14,943 nt of DNA from Macondimonas sp035325645 (lineage in GTDB: Bacteria > Pseudomonadota > Gammaproteobacteria > UBA5335): the NCBI GenBank assembly GCA_035325645.1, contig DAOKZK010000059.1, forward strand, positions 1 through 14,943, in the 5' to 3' direction. Of the stretch, positions 13,451 through 14,943 are shown piece after piece. Within the stretch, counting starts at the first letter, position 1. Each line of letters starts with the position of its first letter. A program made the position numbers and the translations under genes. Below the pieces are notes generated by a model. That model made no database searches. It was not told the origin of the DNA and saw nothing but the letters and a program-made list of their open reading frames with translations.

Positions 13451-14943
13451 ATGGGTGCTTCGTCGCAACGATTGATGATTTTCGACACTACCCTGCGTGA
13501 TGGGGAGCAGAGCCCCGGCGCTTCCATGACGCGGGAAGAAAAGCTGCGCATCGCCAGCGCGCTGGAACGGCTGCGCGTCGATGTCATCGAGGCCGGCTTT
13601 CCCATCGCGAGTCCCGATGATTTTGCGGCGGTCAAGGCCGTGGCCGAAACGGTGCGCGAGAGCATCGTCTGCGCGCTGGCCCGCGCCAAGGCGGAGGACA
13701 TCGACCGCGCGGCAGAGGCGCTCAAGACCGCGGCTCGCGGACGGATCCACACCTTCATCGCCACCTCCCCGATCCACATGGAGCGCAAGCTGGGTCTGCG
13801 GCCCGAGCAAGTCCTCGAGCAGGCCGTATGGGCCGTCAAGCGCGCGCGCCAATATACAGACGACGTGGAATTCTCCGCCGAGGACGCCGGCCGTTCGGAT
13901 CCGGAATTCCTGTGCCGCATTGCCGAGGCAGTGATCGCCGCCGGCGCACGCACGGTCAATATTCCCGACACCGTGGGCTACAACGTTCCCGAACAGTTCG
14001 GGCGACTCATCCAGCGCCTCATCGAACAGGTGCCGAACAGCGATCAGGCGATTTTCTCCATCCATTGCCACAATGACTTGGGGCTGGCCGTCGCCAATTC
14101 CCTGGCTGCGGTGACCCACGGCGCGCGTCAGGTCGAGTGCACCATCAACGGTCTGGGTGAGCGGGCCGGCAATGCGGCGCTCGAGGAAATCGTCATGGCG
14201 ATCCGCACCCGGCGCGATTTCTACGGCTTGGAACTGGGCATCGACACCACCCAGATCATGCCCTGCTCGCGACTCGTCTCGACCATCACCGGTTTTCCGG
14301 TGCAGCCCAACAAGGCCATCGTCGGCGCCAATGCCTTTGCGCATGAATCGGGCATCCACCAGGACGGTGTGCTCAAGAGCCGGGAAACCTATGAAATCAT
14401 GCGCGCTCAGGATGTCGGTTGGGACACCAACCGGCTGGTGCTCGGCAAGCATTCGGGCCGCAACGCCTTTCGCACGCGCCTGGCTGATCTCGGTGTGGTG
14501 TTGGACAGCGAAGCGGAGGTCAACGAGGCGTTTCAACGCTTCAAGGTGTTGGCGGACAAGAAGCACGAGATCTTCGACGACGACCTTTTGGCGCTCGTGA
14601 CGGATGTCGAGTGGAGCAGCGCCAACGAACACCTGCAACTGATCTCGCTCAAGGTCTGCTCGGAGACCGGTGAGGTTCCGCGCGCCGAGATGACACTGTG
14701 CATCGATGGGCAGGAGCGGCAGGTCGCCGCCAGTGGCGCCGGTCCGGTGGATGCGGTGTTCAAGGCCATCAGGAACGGCTGCGGCACGGATGCGGAATTG
14801 CTGCTCTACTCGGTGAACGCGATCACCTCGGGCACCGACGCGCAGGGCGATGTGACTGTGCGCCTGAGCGATGGTACGCGGGTCGTCAACGGTCAGGGCG
14901 CCGATGTCGACATCATCCTGGCCTCCGCCAAAGCCTACCTCAA
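13451..14943 (+). CDS. leuA: 2-Isopropylmalate synthase, 3' end cut by window edge
   Basis: This enzyme condenses acetyl-CoA with 2-oxoisovalerate (made downstream of ilvB/ilvN and ilvC) to 2-isopropylmalate, the committed step to leucine. A total of 497 codons are present, reading without a break to the last base. The catalytic barrel starts MGASSQRLMIFDTTLRDGEQ, with Arg16 and Asp17 as catalytic/metal residues. It has IEAGFPIASPDDF and HCHNDLGLAVANS, with metal ligands His205 and His207, then NGLGERAGNAALEEI. The subdomain region contains HESGIHQDGVLKS and LGKHSGRNAF. The C-terminal regulatory domain is present (SGAGPVDAVFKAI, SGTDAQGDVTVR), so leucine feedback inhibition is expected. The last residues, LASAKAYL, lie close to the usual end, so perhaps 15-20 codons are missing. 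ATG 13451 has GGAGGT at 13433-13438 and an AGGGGA nearer. It begins 42 bp after pssA. Confidence 0.96.
   Translation, partial: MGASSQRLMIFDTTLRDGEQSPGASMTREEKLRIASALERLRVDVIEAGFPIASPDDFAAVKAVAETVRESIVCALARAKAEDIDRAAEALKTAARGRIHTFIATSPIHMERKLGLRPEQVLEQAVWAVKRARQYTDDVEFSAEDAGRSDPEFLCRIAEAVIAAGARTVNIPDTVGYNVPEQFGRLIQRLIEQVPNSDQAIFSIHCHNDLGLAVANSLAAVTHGARQVECTINGLGERAGNAALEEIVMAIRTRRDFYGLELGIDTTQIMPCSRLVSTITGFPVQPNKAIVGANAFAHESGIHQDGVLKSRETYEIMRAQDVGWDTNRLVLGKHSGRNAFRTRLADLGVVLDSEAEVNEAFQRFKVLADKKHEIFDDDLLALVTDVEWSSANEHLQLISLKVCSETGEVPRAEMTLCIDGQERQVAASGAGPVDAVFKAIRNGCGTDAELLLYSVNAITSGTDAQGDVTVRLSDGTRVVNGQGADVDIILASAKAYL

Noticed and set aside
12611..14638. Long open frame of about 675 codons on the minus strand opposite pssA and leuA
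   Set aside because: It is antisense to two well-supported enzymes, has no recognisable domain, is rich in Arg, His, Ala, Gly and Asp, and has no ribosome site. High-GC codon bias routinely leaves such antisense frames open.
1..14943. tRNA or rRNA genes, CRISPR arrays, insertion sequences, attachment sites, phage or defence genes
   Set aside because: No cloverleaf-like or rRNA-like sequence, regularly spaced direct repeats, transposase or integrase motifs, or long terminal inverted repeats were seen on either strand.

Overview
The window is high-GC bacterial chromosome with dense gene packing, stop/start overlaps and Shine-Dalgarno sites. Gene content and the order acetolactate synthase large/small subunit, ilvC, pssA, leuA point to a gamma- or betaproteobacterium. 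I lean towards a non-enteric, Chromatiales-like gammaproteobacterium, but this rests on gene order and protein similarity recalled from memory, not on a search.

Region 1 (about 60-6734) is one end of an exopolysaccharide or surface-glycan locus. It holds an initiating polyprenyl-phosphate sugar transferase of the type found in PEP-CTERM/exosortase EPS clusters, a DegT-family sugar aminotransferase, a left-handed beta-helix acyltransferase broken by a 100-N assembly gap, a Wzx-like flippase and a GT4-type glycosyltransferase. The likely scheme is this: the first enzyme loads a sugar phosphate onto undecaprenyl phosphate, the aminotransferase and acyltransferase supply an (N-)acylated amino sugar, the glycosyltransferase extends the chain, and the flippase exports the lipid-linked unit. 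A small secreted protein with a Cys pair lies on the opposite strand in the middle of this locus. A terminator-like hairpin separates it from the acyltransferase.

Region 2 (6777-9025, minus strand) is a two-gene unit, proS followed by a lytic transglycosylase, joined by a 4-bp ATGA overlap. It converges on the glycan locus.

Region 3 (9083-14943, plus strand) is a branched-chain amino acid operon: acetolactate synthase large and small subunits, ketol-acid reductoisomerase (ilvC), phosphatidylserine synthase (pssA) and 2-isopropylmalate synthase (leuA, cut off by the window end about 15-20 codons before its usual end). The 209-bp region between proS and the ilv operon appears to carry two interlocked face-to-face sigma70 promoters, so polymerase could probably occupy only one at a time.

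I found no tRNA, rRNA, CRISPR array, insertion sequence or phage gene, and I do not see a wholly new system. The points most worth following are the gap-split acyltransferase, the secreted Cys-pair protein inside the glycan locus, the interlocked promoter pair with a GGTC-repeat leader, and the proS-transglycosylase coupling.
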